Source: Mnemiopsis leidyi
Lineage: Eukaryota; Ctenophora; Tentaculata; Lobata; Bolinopsidae
Assembly: GCA_000226015.1 (NCBI GenBank)
Contig: JH153040.1
Coordinates: 138,004 to 174,392, forward strand
Reading direction: 5' to 3'
Length of the DNA stretch: 36,389 bases
This document shows, piece by piece, positions 23,155-36,389 of this stretch. Position numbers and translations under genes: made by a program. A model generated the notes under the pieces. That model ran no database searches, was not told where the DNA came from, and saw only the letters and a program-made list of their open reading frames with translations. Position 1 is the first letter of the stretch. Each line of letters opens with the position of its first letter.

Positions 23155-23335
23155 TGTCCTCCTGCCCCAGGAGATCGTGTCCCAGAGCTTTCATCCCCTT
23201 AGATTTTGCCCAAGCGGACCTTACCATAACCCTTACCCTAAGCATAACCCTTACCCTAAACCTCACAAAGTTGTTTGTTTTGGAGCAGGACATAACTGAC
23301 GCAAAATATCTAAAACACAGCGTACTGGGGGGCAT
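23155..23335 (-). mobile_element. Telomere-like foldback element, copy B
   Basis: On the minus strand the core carries several TTAGGG-like runs (GGTTTAGGGTAAGGG, GCTTAGGGTAAGGG). It is flanked by CTGCTCC and by CACGATCTCCTGGGGCAG. Order and content match the element at 29378-29573, in opposite orientation. It lies just upstream of the ankyrin gene start (23060). The open frames across it are by-products of the repeat. Confidence 0.7.
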
Positions 23336-23815
23336 TTATTGTAGTAATTTCACAATCTTGCGAGTGCAATCATGTATGGTACCTAAATTTATTAGACCTA
23401 GAGTTGACCTAGAGTCGACCTAGAGTGGTATTGCTGTATTTTTAACTGAGATGATAATTACAACTTATATTCAAATGAAACTAAAAATGTTATATTTTTA
23501 TTTCATTTGAAAAATAAAATTATGATGATAGATGAATTAAATCTTAGTTTTAATGAGCATGCTAGTTCCTACATGAGCTAGGCAGTTCCTACAAGAGTTT
23601 CGACTAAGTGTTAAGCTTGAGTAATATTCATGGCTATGATGCTGAAGAGAGTTTATATTTAAACTACACTTAGGCTACCTCTAGCTTGAGGGTTTATGCA
23701 CAGGGGCAGCCCAAAGTCGAAATAAAAATTTACTAACAGATGGTAAGCACTAAGCATCGCATAGTGTGTAGTGGTTGAGAGGGGCCAATACATTTGAGGC
23801 TAACAATGAGATTAT

Positions 23816-23870
23816 GTGTGATGATGCTGGCATCATAATTTATTAATGATTATTTATTATAGTAGGTTAT
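23816..23870 (+). repeat. Repeat end shared with 25082-25125
   Basis: TGTGATGATGCTGGCATCAT followed by an AT-rich TTATTTATT tail occurs here and again at 25083-25102. A shorter variant (ACTGGCATCATTATG) lies at 20624. The position next to a poly(T)-like tail in the second copy suggests the 3' end of a retroelement family. Confidence 0.65.
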
Positions 23871-24072
23871 CAACCTACAGGTAAACGGAATAATTCAAAC
23901 ATAAAGAGTAAACAGCTTCACCTAACCTCGACAAGATTGTAACCTTCACCGTTCTAACAAAACGATAGCGGCAGAGCTGCAAGCCGCGTGCAAGTCAAGT
24001 AACACCTCAACAACACCTAACCAGGTGATTACGCCACTACGCACATCTGGTGACGCGTGCCATGCATAAGAA

Positions 24073-24258
24073 AGGGCTCTGATTAGAGCACGTACACCGC
24101 CTTTGAAGAGGCGTGCAACAGGGCTCTAGTTACTAGACACGAAACTAGACAAACGGCTGGATGCGCAATGCAAATCGTCGAGTTGTCACGCACACCACTA
24201 GAGGTAGCTGCGTAGGGGCCGCTTGTCTCACGTTGTGACTTGCTCTAACCAGAGCCCT
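24073..24258. repeat. Inverted repeat arms (AGGGCTCTGATTAGAGCA type)
   Basis: The arm at 24073-24090 is the reverse complement, with one mismatch, of 24241-24258. Each arm is itself partly palindromic (GCTCTNNTTAGAGC). It lies in a GC-richer block (about 23950-24480) that also holds several CACCTAACCAGGTG palindromes and looks like the 5' region of a repetitive element. Confidence 0.7.
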
Positions 24259-24300
24259 TTTGCACCACATAAGCACCTGGTTGGCTGAATGTTGTGACCC

Positions 24301-24346
24301 ACGGCAGCTAGGCTGGAGTGATAACGGCAGCTAGGCTGGAGTGACA
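24301..24346. repeat. 23-bp tandem duplication
   Basis: ACGGCAGCTAGGCTGGAGTG plus three bases occurs twice in direct succession (24301-24323 and 24324-24346), inside the repetitive block upstream of the ORF1 fragment. Confidence 0.85.
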
Positions 24347-24441
24347 ACTTGCCTGGGGACCTCAGTCTTTATTGCTTTGCAGCACCCAGTAAGTGACATC
24401 CCTTTTGCACGCCACCAGAGGTAGCGTAGCAGCCGCGCAAA

Positions 24442-24485
24442 TAAGCACCTGGGTAGGTTAATATTTTCATTTAGCCAGGTGCTTA
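24442..24485. repeat. Perfect 11-bp stem hairpin next to ORF1 start
   Basis: TAAGCACCTGG at 24442-24452 pairs with CCAGGTGCTTA at 24475-24485, with 22 bases between. The same TAAGCACCTGG motif occurs at 24270 and 26602, and CACCTAACCAGGTG at about 24015, so it is a recurrent element motif. Confidence 0.8.
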
Positions 24486-25013
24486 CCCCAAAGAAACTGG
24501 AAAATATCGTTAAGAAGATTCAAGATGCCAAGGATAGAAGCAGGAACCTGATTATCTTTGGTTTGACTGAAGAGAACAGGGAGAACTTGAATGCTAAGGT
24601 TGGAGAGATGTTCATGTATCTGGAGGAGAAACCACTGTTCAGTACACCAACAAAAATAGGAAATTCTTCGGGGGGTTCAGTACGGCCAGTTAAACTTTCC
24701 CTAGCATCAGCTACCATGGTGTCACCTATACTCGTCAAATCTCAGAGACTACTTCAATCTAACATCTTTAAGTCAGTTTACATCAGCCCTGACCGGACAA
24801 AGGAAGAGCGAATTGTGAGGAGGACGTTAGTCAATGNNNNNNNNNNAAACTAAAGCCTTAGGAATCTACAGTAGTGGGAACTTTTGGGATATTTCTGATG
24901 AGGTCTTAAATCGTATTGAAAGTGGGAGTTATTTTGAGAATAAAATGAGACATAATGAATTTCTCAAGGAGAACCCTTTTGCAGCCAGAAAAAGATTTAT
25001 TAACATTAATTAG
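24479..25013 (+). mobile_element. ORF1-like fragment of a non-LTR retrotransposon, interrupted by an assembly gap
   Basis: An open frame with RNLIIFGLTEENRENL, RPVKLSLASATMVSPIL and YISPDRTKEERIVRRTLV runs into ten unknown bases (24837-24846). After the gap another frame, without a stop up to the TAG at 25011-25013, reads ALGIYSSGNFWD and NPFAARKRFIN. The RNLIIFG and SPDRT-x-EER blocks are typical of RRM-like ORF1 proteins of non-LTR elements in invertebrate genomes. ORF1 products bind element RNA. The gap length is probably nominal, so continuity across it cannot be judged. No reverse transcriptase follows downstream on this strand; a repeat end with a T-rich tail comes at 25083-25130, so the copy looks truncated. 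Confidence 0.7.
24837..24846. other. Assembly gap of ten N
   Basis: Ten unknown bases inside the ORF1-like fragment. The true length and sequence of the missing piece are not known. Confidence 1.
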
Positions 25014-25814
25014 GATTAAACTTTTGATATTTTATTCTTATTTTGAATTTTTAAAGCTTTTAAGATACTTTGAGAGATAAGGTGTGATGATGCTGGCATC
25101 ATTATTTGTTATTTATTTTATTTTTTTTTTTTACATTACAATACAATATGTAAACTAGGGTACTAAACGATCGCATTTACAAAAGCATCTACAACACAGC
25201 AAATGATATTTTGCACGATCAGTGCAGTATTCAATACGCAACATTGCATGGATTTCATTGCGCTACAATTCTTGGTATACATTGCGAAGTTATTGAACTA
25301 CGTTGCGCGGCGTACTTCGTAGTCACTTGTTGCGCGGTATTTTCTGAAATAATCTCTTTAAATGTGACTTTCATTTTGATGAAAATTCGTTATATTGGTT
25401 GTCACTTACCTAAAATGTTGTGTTTTATCTAATAAAAGTATCATGTGGTCTCCAAAAGATCTTCTTATGCCTCAAATTTGTCCAAACAATGAAAAAATTC
25501 GCGCGCGCGCAAAATATCAATTTTTGGCCGAAAAATTAAGTTTGGGACATTTTATGAATTTCAAATTTTATTGCTTATTGATATTATATACATTAAAATA
25601 AACAAATATGCAAAATTTCAGTAAGTGCCGAGAAAGTTTAGTAGCGCGCGCGTTTGAAAAACCCTCAAAAATCGCCAATTTTAGAGGTTTTTTCGAATTT
25701 TGACCTTGGGACATCAAATATTTTTGGTTTTAAGTATTTTTCTGTTAATATTCGAGGAAAAATACATAAAATAACATCCATAACTTAAATTTCTAAAATG
25801 TGTCCAAAATATAC

Positions 25815-25982
25815 CTAACGGCTTATACTATCAAAAGCACTTGACATGTCAATGCTCATTCGATGGTAGCTCCAATGCTTTCTGAGTACTACTGATGTAA
25901 GAATTCGTAGAGACCAGACGATATCTCCACAACTACGACCTCTTTTGTAAGCACTTTGAGTAGGACCAGTGTAGCGCGTTAT
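25815..25982 (-). pseudogene. Reverse transcriptase fragment (non-LTR type)
   Basis: A short minus-strand frame of about 55 codons reads YTGPTQSAYKRGRSCGDIV and then, about 20 residues later, MSIDMSSAFDSI before a TAG. This is the canonical order of reverse transcriptase block 2 (Q-x-A-Y-x-x-GRS) and block A (ID-x-S-x-AFD), with the first catalytic Asp present. Everything downstream, including the YxDD block, is absent, so it is a dead 5'- and 3'-truncated relic. It lies opposite in orientation to the ORF1 fragment at 24479, so the two are not parts of one intact element. Confidence 0.75.
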
Positions 25983-26111
25983 ACATTAATTATTTTATTC
26001 ATTAACGCTACGGCGCGTGGCTGCTACGTATAGCCCTGTGGCTCGTGCGCCTGTCCATCCTAATTTCGCGCTAAGCTCGCACATGTATACATGTTTAGCA
26101 ACGCGTTTGTA

Positions 26112-26290
26112 CAGCAGCGCGCACCCTCCCGTCATTTTATTCGCTTCGAATGAGGGTCGGACAAAGTCAGACAAGCATTTTCGGCCTGGAGAAATTCTAG
26201 ACGCGCATCGCCCGTTGAGTAAGAGCTTTGACAGCAGCGTGCACCCTTCCGTCATTTTATTTTCCGGGAATGTCGGACAAAGTCAAACAA
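26112..26290. repeat. Direct duplication, about 119-bp spacing
   Basis: ACAGCAGCGCGCACCCTCCC through CGGACAAAGTCAGACAAG at 26112-26177 recurs with about 85% identity at 26231-26291. Both contain CCGTCATTTTATT. It looks like part of a repetitive element; ACGCGCATCGCCCG between the copies also has a cousin at 26760. Confidence 0.75.
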
Positions 26291-26526
26291 GTAAGAGCAA
26301 GCTGACGCTTTTTTGGGCACAGCCGCATAATTAGGGCTTTTGTTTGAGCAAATATTTTTATTAAGTTGCTAAACAATAGTTACATTGTGTAAATAAGGTT
26401 ATTTTCAAGTAAGATCTTTAATTTGTAACAATGAAATCATGTTGGGTCGGTAGTAATTTTGAATTAAGTATTTTTGGATAAATGCATAATATGAAGTTGC
26501 CCGTAGCGACCGCCGTGCGCGGTGTA

Positions 26527-26600
26527 AGCACCTTGTCACGGTGATACACAACTCACGCAGTTAAAGCTGAACGTTTCGGTAGACGGATATCATCTCGTCG
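26527..26600 (+). repeat. Dispersed repeat, copy 2 (partner at 6343-6430)
   Basis: Same orientation and order of blocks as 6343-6430: CTTGTCACGGTGATAC, TTAAAGCTGAACGTTTCG, GACGGATATCATCTCGTC. It is immediately followed by the TAAGCACCTGG motif of the 24-kb cluster, linking the two repeat families. Confidence 0.8.
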
Positions 26601-27041
26601 ATAAGCACCTGGTTAGGTGAAAATATCAAGTAGTGATACCGGGCGCTTCGTGGCTCTCTTTTCCTTTGTTCCAACAAAGACTGAGACCCCTAGTATGCGC
26701 GACCATTGCATCATGGGCTCTCATTCATTTTAGCTGCTGGCAAATTTCGGAAAAATTTAAACGCGCATCACCTGTTTAACACAGTAAAATGAAAACCTTT
26801 CCATATGAAACATTAATCATTTTTTATCTACAATGATGATTTTAAACGGATAACTTTGTGCTTTGTCTGATTGTTTTTTGGTTTATAAGTCAACGTGTAT
26901 GAATGATGGACTTAGTTTTTATATTTAATTCGGTAATCAACCAACAAATTGTCGAGATGTTACCCGCGGTAAACTAATATTACTTCGTCAAACAACTTAA
27001 AGATTTACAAAATTTGTCCATAATAGAGTCTTAACTCTAAA

Positions 27042-27047
27042 TTTATT
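27042..27047 (-). terminator. Candidate poly(A) signal of the endoglucanase gene
   Basis: AATAAA on the minus strand, 28 bases after the stop codon (27075-27077). Position fits a short 3' UTR. Confidence 0.45.
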
Positions 27048-27074
27048 CTCAAAATTTTGCTTAAAGATTCTTTT

Positions 27075-31865
<4,791 letters not shown>

Positions 31866-32328
31866 CTAGAAAACTACAAATGAAACAGAGTTAAGCTTCT
31901 CAATCCGAGCAATTGTGTTTAACTTGTATGTTCACTTAAAATATTCAAAAGTTAAAGGACTAATACTGTAAAACAAGGAAAAGCTGAGTTGTCATGCGGG
32001 CCTCTTTGTATAAAAAGGCCACTTGATGCTTTGTGTCCCATCTAATTTATTCAACTTAAATAATTTCCCATTAGTTTGGGTCCTATTATCTCATGTTTTA
32101 CTTATAACGTTGCCAACAATAGACAATGGACTGACTGTTTTTTAATGCTTATCACATGATCAGTGCACGTGTTATTTTGTTGCAGCATGGTGTGCTGGAA
32201 AACTCGTATTCAGACTTTGTATCCAATGAGAGTAACAAATGTTTTGAAATATCTGCACCAATAACTTGAAGCCACTTACAAAGTTACTATGTAGAACTTC
32301 TAAATCCTAAACCCTCTGACATTTTAGA
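31866..32328. promoter_or_regulatory. Shared divergent promoter region of endoglucanase (-) and PTTG1IP (+)
   Basis: 463 bp separate the two start codons, which face away from each other. Both 5' UTRs and promoters must lie here unless untranslated leader exons lie elsewhere. A TATAAAAAGG at 32009-32018 on the plus strand could serve PTTG1IP, with a TSS near 32040-32050. No other element was recognised. Confidence 0.5.
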
Positions 32329-33753
32329 ATGACTACACGAGGGATTTTATGTGCACTGTTGGTGTTGGTGACATGTACTAATGTGTTGGCTCAGCTATTT
32401 ACTGATTGTACACTAAGTTCGACTACGGCGTCCTGCAAAAGTTGCATCAATGGCACTCGAGCTGGAAAAGTAGGCAGTTTTATTGTGGTTACTGTATCAT
32501 CTTACTGAAATGACTTAATCTTGGGAGAATTTACACTCCTTTTTTTAAAAGTGCTTAGGTTTTACAATTCTCTTGAACTGAAAGTTTGATATGAAACTCG
32601 ATACCACCCCAGTGTGCGTGGTGCAAAGAGACAGAGAAATGTCTTCCCTACAACCCTGTAAGTGACATTACCAATCTGCCCAACTGCGGAGAAGACTTCT
32701 ATGCCAGCAACTGTGTCGGTGAGTGGGAATATTCATAATTTGCTGGTGCATAATTTGCTGGTGCATATAACCCTCTTTATTTTCTATTCAAATGCTCCCC
32801 ATGACTGCGTGAGTGTTGCCTCCTCTTGGGGTCTAGTTCTTTTTTGGCTAAATAGAGCAGTCCAGAGCGCCATAGCGTCATCGCTATTGTAGTCTTGTCT
32901 CTTTGTGAGATGGATTTGCTCCCAAGTATGTAAATTTCCAATCCCTCACGCACATGCCACAGGTACCTTTTGAATATTGCTGATTGCAAACCTGCATTTA
33001 ATCAAAATAACGTAGTTCGTATGGGGAAGAGAAACTTAAGCAATAAAAATTAAGCAATGTAATGCACACACTTGACTTCGTATGTTATTCGGCCCTAGGC
33101 TCATCTTCTACAGCTGTAAATATTTGAGGAATAGCACCTTTTTATGTATCCTGCAGTTAATCACAGAACAGTAATCGTGGGCATTGCTGTTGGAGCTGGA
33201 TTGATCGTCATTTTCTTTATCGGTTGTACAATCTGGTGTTGCTACTGTCGGGGGCGCAAGGCCCGGGCCAGGAAGATGCAGCAGCAGGAAGACGAATATC
33301 AGTCTCAGAGAGACGCAATCGCTGATAAGCACCAGGCCAGGTTGGTTTGTACGCGCTTGAGTTTAAGTGATTAGTGATTATTATCCATGTGCTATGATTA
33401 ATGGCGACATTAACAGAAACTGATAACTACACATATTGGATATACTGTTATAAGTTAAATGGTGAACCGTGCATAGTTGACAATTTTATGTGATCATAAA
33501 CTATTGACTGAAGTATTCGCGAAAAACGCTAGGTTAACATGCGGTATTTTTCAGTCGGTCTGAACGAGAAGAAAAGCACGATGCGATCAGAATGAAATAC
33601 GGTATAGAAAAGAAAGATAAAGAATAAGATCGCACTTTCAAGTTGCATTTGTGTGGGAAATTTTTAAATAACATTTGCTTTTCTGCTGGTTCGCTGATTG
33701 AGTTCGTTTTTGCAGGTTTGAAAAAGAGCAACCCCTACGAGCGGTTTGACTAA
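32329..33753 (+). CDS. PTTG1IP: PTTG1-interacting protein (PTTG1IP/PBF), single-pass membrane protein with PSI domain
   Basis: Five exons: 32329-32469, 32613-32718, 33157-33340, 33555-33601 and 33716-33753; 171 residues, phases 0, 1, 2, 1 all agree (human protein about 180). Signal peptide 1-21. A Cys-rich PSI-type ectodomain follows (22-82: TDC, CKSCING, CAWCKETEKCLPYN, NCGEDF). One membrane helix spans about 88-112 (TVIVGIAVGAGLIVIFFIG) and ends in Cys/Arg-rich CCYCRGRKARARK. A charged cytosolic coiled coil (about 114-157) leads to the conserved end KYGL-KKSNPYERFD, which matches the family KYGLFKEENPYARF. The conserved ending depends on splicing the GTATAG donor at 33602; retention of that intron would end the protein differently (GIEKKDKE). 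In vertebrates it binds securin (PTTG1) and moves it to the nucleus. Confidence 0.93.
32734..32763. repeat. 15-bp tandem duplication just inside PTTG1IP intron 2
   Basis: CATAATTTGCTGGTG occurs twice in succession, 15 bases downstream of the exon 2 donor. It does not include the splice site. Confidence 0.85.
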
Positions 33754-35950
33754 CTGAGCAGCTCATTTCTCCTAACGAAATTTCCCCTCAACCAGACACA
33801 GACAATTACCCTTACTTCAGACATCCACCACTCTGTTATCCTAGTTACATTCCTTGCATTTTAACTCGCATTTATGCAGTTCATTAGTTCTGCTGCTTAC
33901 TACAAATCATTACAATCGTAGTGTAGAAGTTTAGAAAGAGATCTGAAGTTTTGAGTGCTATGGTCGCCAGCGAACTACTCAAAGCAATCTTATACTTGAA
34001 TTGATTTCTACACTTGCTACTACTTGACTGTGAAAAGCACTTTAAAACAGTTACACTTACCGATGAATATTAATGCAGCAATTCGTATGTTTGCATATCA
34101 AGCTGCAACTTATGCATATTTATACAATTCTACCGAAATAACGTCGCATTTTAAAGCCTGTAGTTTTTATAAATCGGACACTTAATGATGATTTGTGAAC
34201 GATAAGTAAGACGCCCAAGATAGAAGGTGAGGGATACGATTGACAACTTGTAAATAGCTTGATTTGTGTAATTTAGTAATTGTCTATTTATGGTTTAAAC
34301 AATTTTTCTTCAAATATGACAGATATATTTTCACTTAATATTAAATTTGTTTATTCCGAATCCTAGATTCTAGATTTTAGTTTTTGCAGAATTTTATTTT
34401 TAAAATTGTGGTAGATTTTTGTAATCAGCTTGATTTTATAATTTTAGTTGTAAAATAGTTTTAATTGATGTTTGATTAGCCAGTTTGTTATCTTTTTAAA
34501 TAAATAAACATCGCAAGCATAATTGGTATTTTGAATCATGCGCATAATGAGTGCTGAACTTAGTTTCATTTTAATTCAGACAAAAAAGTTAATATTTTGT
34601 TAGCTTATTCAAGTCATTTCAAACCAAAAAAGTAGAAATCACAGCTACCCAAACTCATAATGGCCGGAAATAAGTAACCAAAAAGGAATGTGGCCTGTGG
34701 ACCTTCGAGTGTTGTTATTAATATTGAAACGTAGGTGGACGCTTTTGGTTAGTATCGTGAACGGAATTAGCCTTATGAAACTGCAAAGATGTTATCAAAC
34801 CACAAATTTGTTAAGTTCATGTCCTCTACAGCTTCTGATACAACATTGAACACTAATAAATCGCTGTTACTTATGAAACAATGTTTTGGTATCAAACAGT
34901 GATTTGTAAATGCTTGTTTTACCCTTGTTGTGTTTATTATGCGAGTCAAAAATACCTGAATGAGCTCAAAAATTCATCGTACTTCCAAACAAGAACAATG
35001 TTAAAAATTTGACGGGAATGGGATGGGAAAGAAAATGAAACGTAAACGCTGTGACTTGTATTCGATCGCCTAAAAAGTAAAATATTGCGTGCAGTCTCAA
35101 ACAAATTCACGCAGCTTAGAGGTGGAAGGCATTCGGGGTTCGGTTGAGCTACAAATGTTTATTTTTAGTTAAGTTTGCGGTGTTTATGAAGTCCGACAAA
35201 TATTCACTACCTCGTCAAATGTAACACGGCAGGTGTTCTAGCATTGTCTCTCTAGCTTGCCCACCTCTGCTAAACGGATTAAAGTGGAGAGAAATCTACG
35301 CCTGCTGTTTCAGGGAACAATAAACAACGTCCATATGAGAAATATTCACAAATGGAAATTTTGAAAACTTATTAAAAAATGTTCAGTTAGTTAAGATGTA
35401 GTTCTAGTTTTAACAAGTTCGTTGTTCCTAAATTTAATTGCGTTTAATCAGTACAAAAAGTTAGCGGTAGCAGAGCCTAGACGACCACTTGCCAAAAGTA
35501 AACAGGTCTAGCCAGCTAGTCGACTGCATTGTTTTGTTGGAAACTCAGTTTTAGTGCAGCTGAGCTGAGAGGTGAAAAATCAATTAGCAGGCCGTGTTCT
35601 ATTTTGTGTACTAGTCTTCTCTAGAAGATGACATTCAAATCATGTTCCTGGATACTTTTAGTTTCCTTTCATAACAACCACCGTGTCTTTATTAACTAAG
35701 CGCATTGTGTGTTTTACCTGGCAGCAACAATACATTACCTGTAACCTAACATGTATACTTTATACTCATGTTCTGTTCTTGTAACTCCAGTGATTATAAA
35801 ATATTAGACAAAACAATTTAAAACAGACAAAACTGCTCTGCTACCCAGTATCAGAGGAGTGCTGGTTTGTTCACCCAACTTGGATGAAGATATTTCAAAA
35901 TTATTCGTTATCATACCATGGGGCTTAAATCGGAAAAATTCAGTCAGATA
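33754..35950. other. PTTG1IP 3' UTR and intergenic DNA
   Basis: About 2.2 kb of AT-rich sequence without a supported exon. Overlapping AATAAATAAA at 34499-34508 is a plausible poly(A) signal, which would make a 3' UTR of about 750 bases. Nothing else recognised. Confidence 0.5.
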
Positions 35951-36008
35951 AATCAGATTTTTATACCTCGCAGAGCATTCAAATATTTAGTAAGTTTTTC
36001 ACATTTAC

Positions 36009-36126
36009 CTGCATTGAAATACCAAGCTTGACCCAAATTTGATGCTCTTCTCCCAGTTACTTTTAAGTTTAGTACACAAATGTCGAGTAAATTACTCTCC
36101 TCATCGTAGGTATTATCTACATCTAT
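36009..36126 (-). other. Possible coding exon of an unknown minus-strand gene
   Basis: A minus-strand frame reads VDNTYDEESNLLDICVL and VTGRRASNLGQAWYFNA, looks protein-like, and ends at a fair donor (GCAG/GTAAATG, last exon base 36009). Upstream it runs into the 19-bp minisatellite, whose units end in acceptor-like CTACAG or CTATAG. No partner exon was found and the family is not recognised. Confidence 0.25.
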
Positions 36127-36243
36127 AGATATCATCTACATCTGTAGGTATCATCTACATCTGTAGGTATCATCTACATCTGTAGGTATCATCTACATCT
36201 GTAGGTATCATCTACATCTGTAGGTATCATCTACATCTGTAGG
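36106..36243. repeat. 19-bp minisatellite, about seven copies
   Basis: The unit GGTATCATCTACATCTGTA repeats nearly perfectly. The leftmost copies are diverged (ATCTATAGATATC). On the minus strand each unit contains CCTACAG, an acceptor-like string, directly before the possible exon at 36009-36126. Confidence 0.92.
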
Positions 36244-36261
36244 CAAGGATCGACCGGGATC

Positions 36262-36389
36262 GCTTTTCAGCCGGACCGGGACCGGGACCGGGATTGGTAA
36301 AAATGGGCCGGGACCGGGATTTTGCCGGGACCGGGACTGTAGCCGGGACCGGGACTGTAACCGGGACCGGGACTGTAACCGGGACCGGG
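36262..36389. repeat. GC-rich CCGGGA repeat running off the right edge
   Basis: CCGGGACCGGGA blocks recur, settling into an 18-bp unit (CCGGGACCGGGACTGTAA) at the edge. It contrasts sharply with the AT-rich surroundings. The plus strand has repeated GGG runs three bases apart, a G-quadruplex-compatible pattern. Confidence 0.9.

Larger units (their letters stand above)
25983..27041. other. Repeat-rich intergenic DNA
   Basis: No supported gene. It contains the duplication at 26112-26290, GC-richer patches with GCGCG runs, the second copy of the dispersed repeat (26527-26600) and a TAAGCACCTGGTTAGG motif. Overlapping open frames at 25995-26334 on both strands are by-products of this repeat. Confidence 0.5.

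Noticed and set aside
23069..23423. Open frames on both strands with RVRV repeats
   Set aside because: Translation of the telomere-like repeat core; the same pattern appears at 29433-29666 in the sister element.
25995..26334. Overlapping open frames on both strands
   Set aside because: Produced by an internally duplicated repeat; no protein family features.
33602..33628. PTTG1IP ending at the TAA after GIEKKDKE
   Set aside because: Splicing at 33602 to 33716 recovers the conserved NPYERF-type C-terminus; the read-through version is at most an intron-retention form.

Overview
The window is a piece of nuclear DNA from an invertebrate animal. It is AT-rich. Genes are split by short introns with GT/AG borders, and the recognisable products are eukaryotic or typically animal: a sperm-tail PG-rich protein, RPP21, TMEM260, PGAP2, PTTG1IP and a CBM2-GH9 cellulase. 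It also carries non-LTR retroelement debris, foldback elements, a tRNA-derived SINE-like head and a 10-base assembly gap (24837-24846). I cannot name the phylum. Most genes were rebuilt exon by exon from splice sites and phase; every intron phase quoted is consistent across its junctions, but no transcript data were available.

Layout. 3-881 (+): 3' part of a secreted two-domain protein. 2586-5333 (+): sperm-tail PG-rich repeat protein, 5' end not located. 6088-10227 (-): four-pass membrane protein of claudin/PMP22 layout in eight exons, with a probable frameshift before a C-terminal PPPY tail. 11251-11646 (-): RPP21, intronless. 12311-12889 (-): a second copy of the last two TMEM260 exons. 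14589-18596 (-): TMEM260. 19489-20491 (-): PGAP2. 20958-23060 (-): small ankyrin protein. 23.1-27.0 kb: repeat-rich stretch with ORF1 of a non-LTR element and a reverse transcriptase relic. 27075-31865 (-): secreted CBM2-GH9 endoglucanase in ten exons. 32329-33753 (+): PTTG1IP, head-to-head with the cellulase. 33.8-36.4 kb: non-coding, ending in a 19-bp minisatellite and a GC-rich repeat.

How the genes relate. The genes are ordinary neighbours, not an operon. TMEM260 (protein O-mannosylation) and PGAP2 (GPI-anchor remodelling) both act in the secretory pathway and lie side by side on the same strand, but nothing shows co-regulation.

The most unusual signal is a recurring architecture: short tandem arrays sitting exactly on splice junctions. 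The donor of TMEM260 exon 1 is present ten times (34-bp unit). In the tetraspan gene the exon 4 donor is present three times (49-bp unit), and the acceptor of the next exon three times (29-bp unit). In all three arrays, sampled shifts away from the exon-proximal site lead to an in-frame stop within a few codons. TMEM260 additionally has two interchangeable sets of terminal exons.
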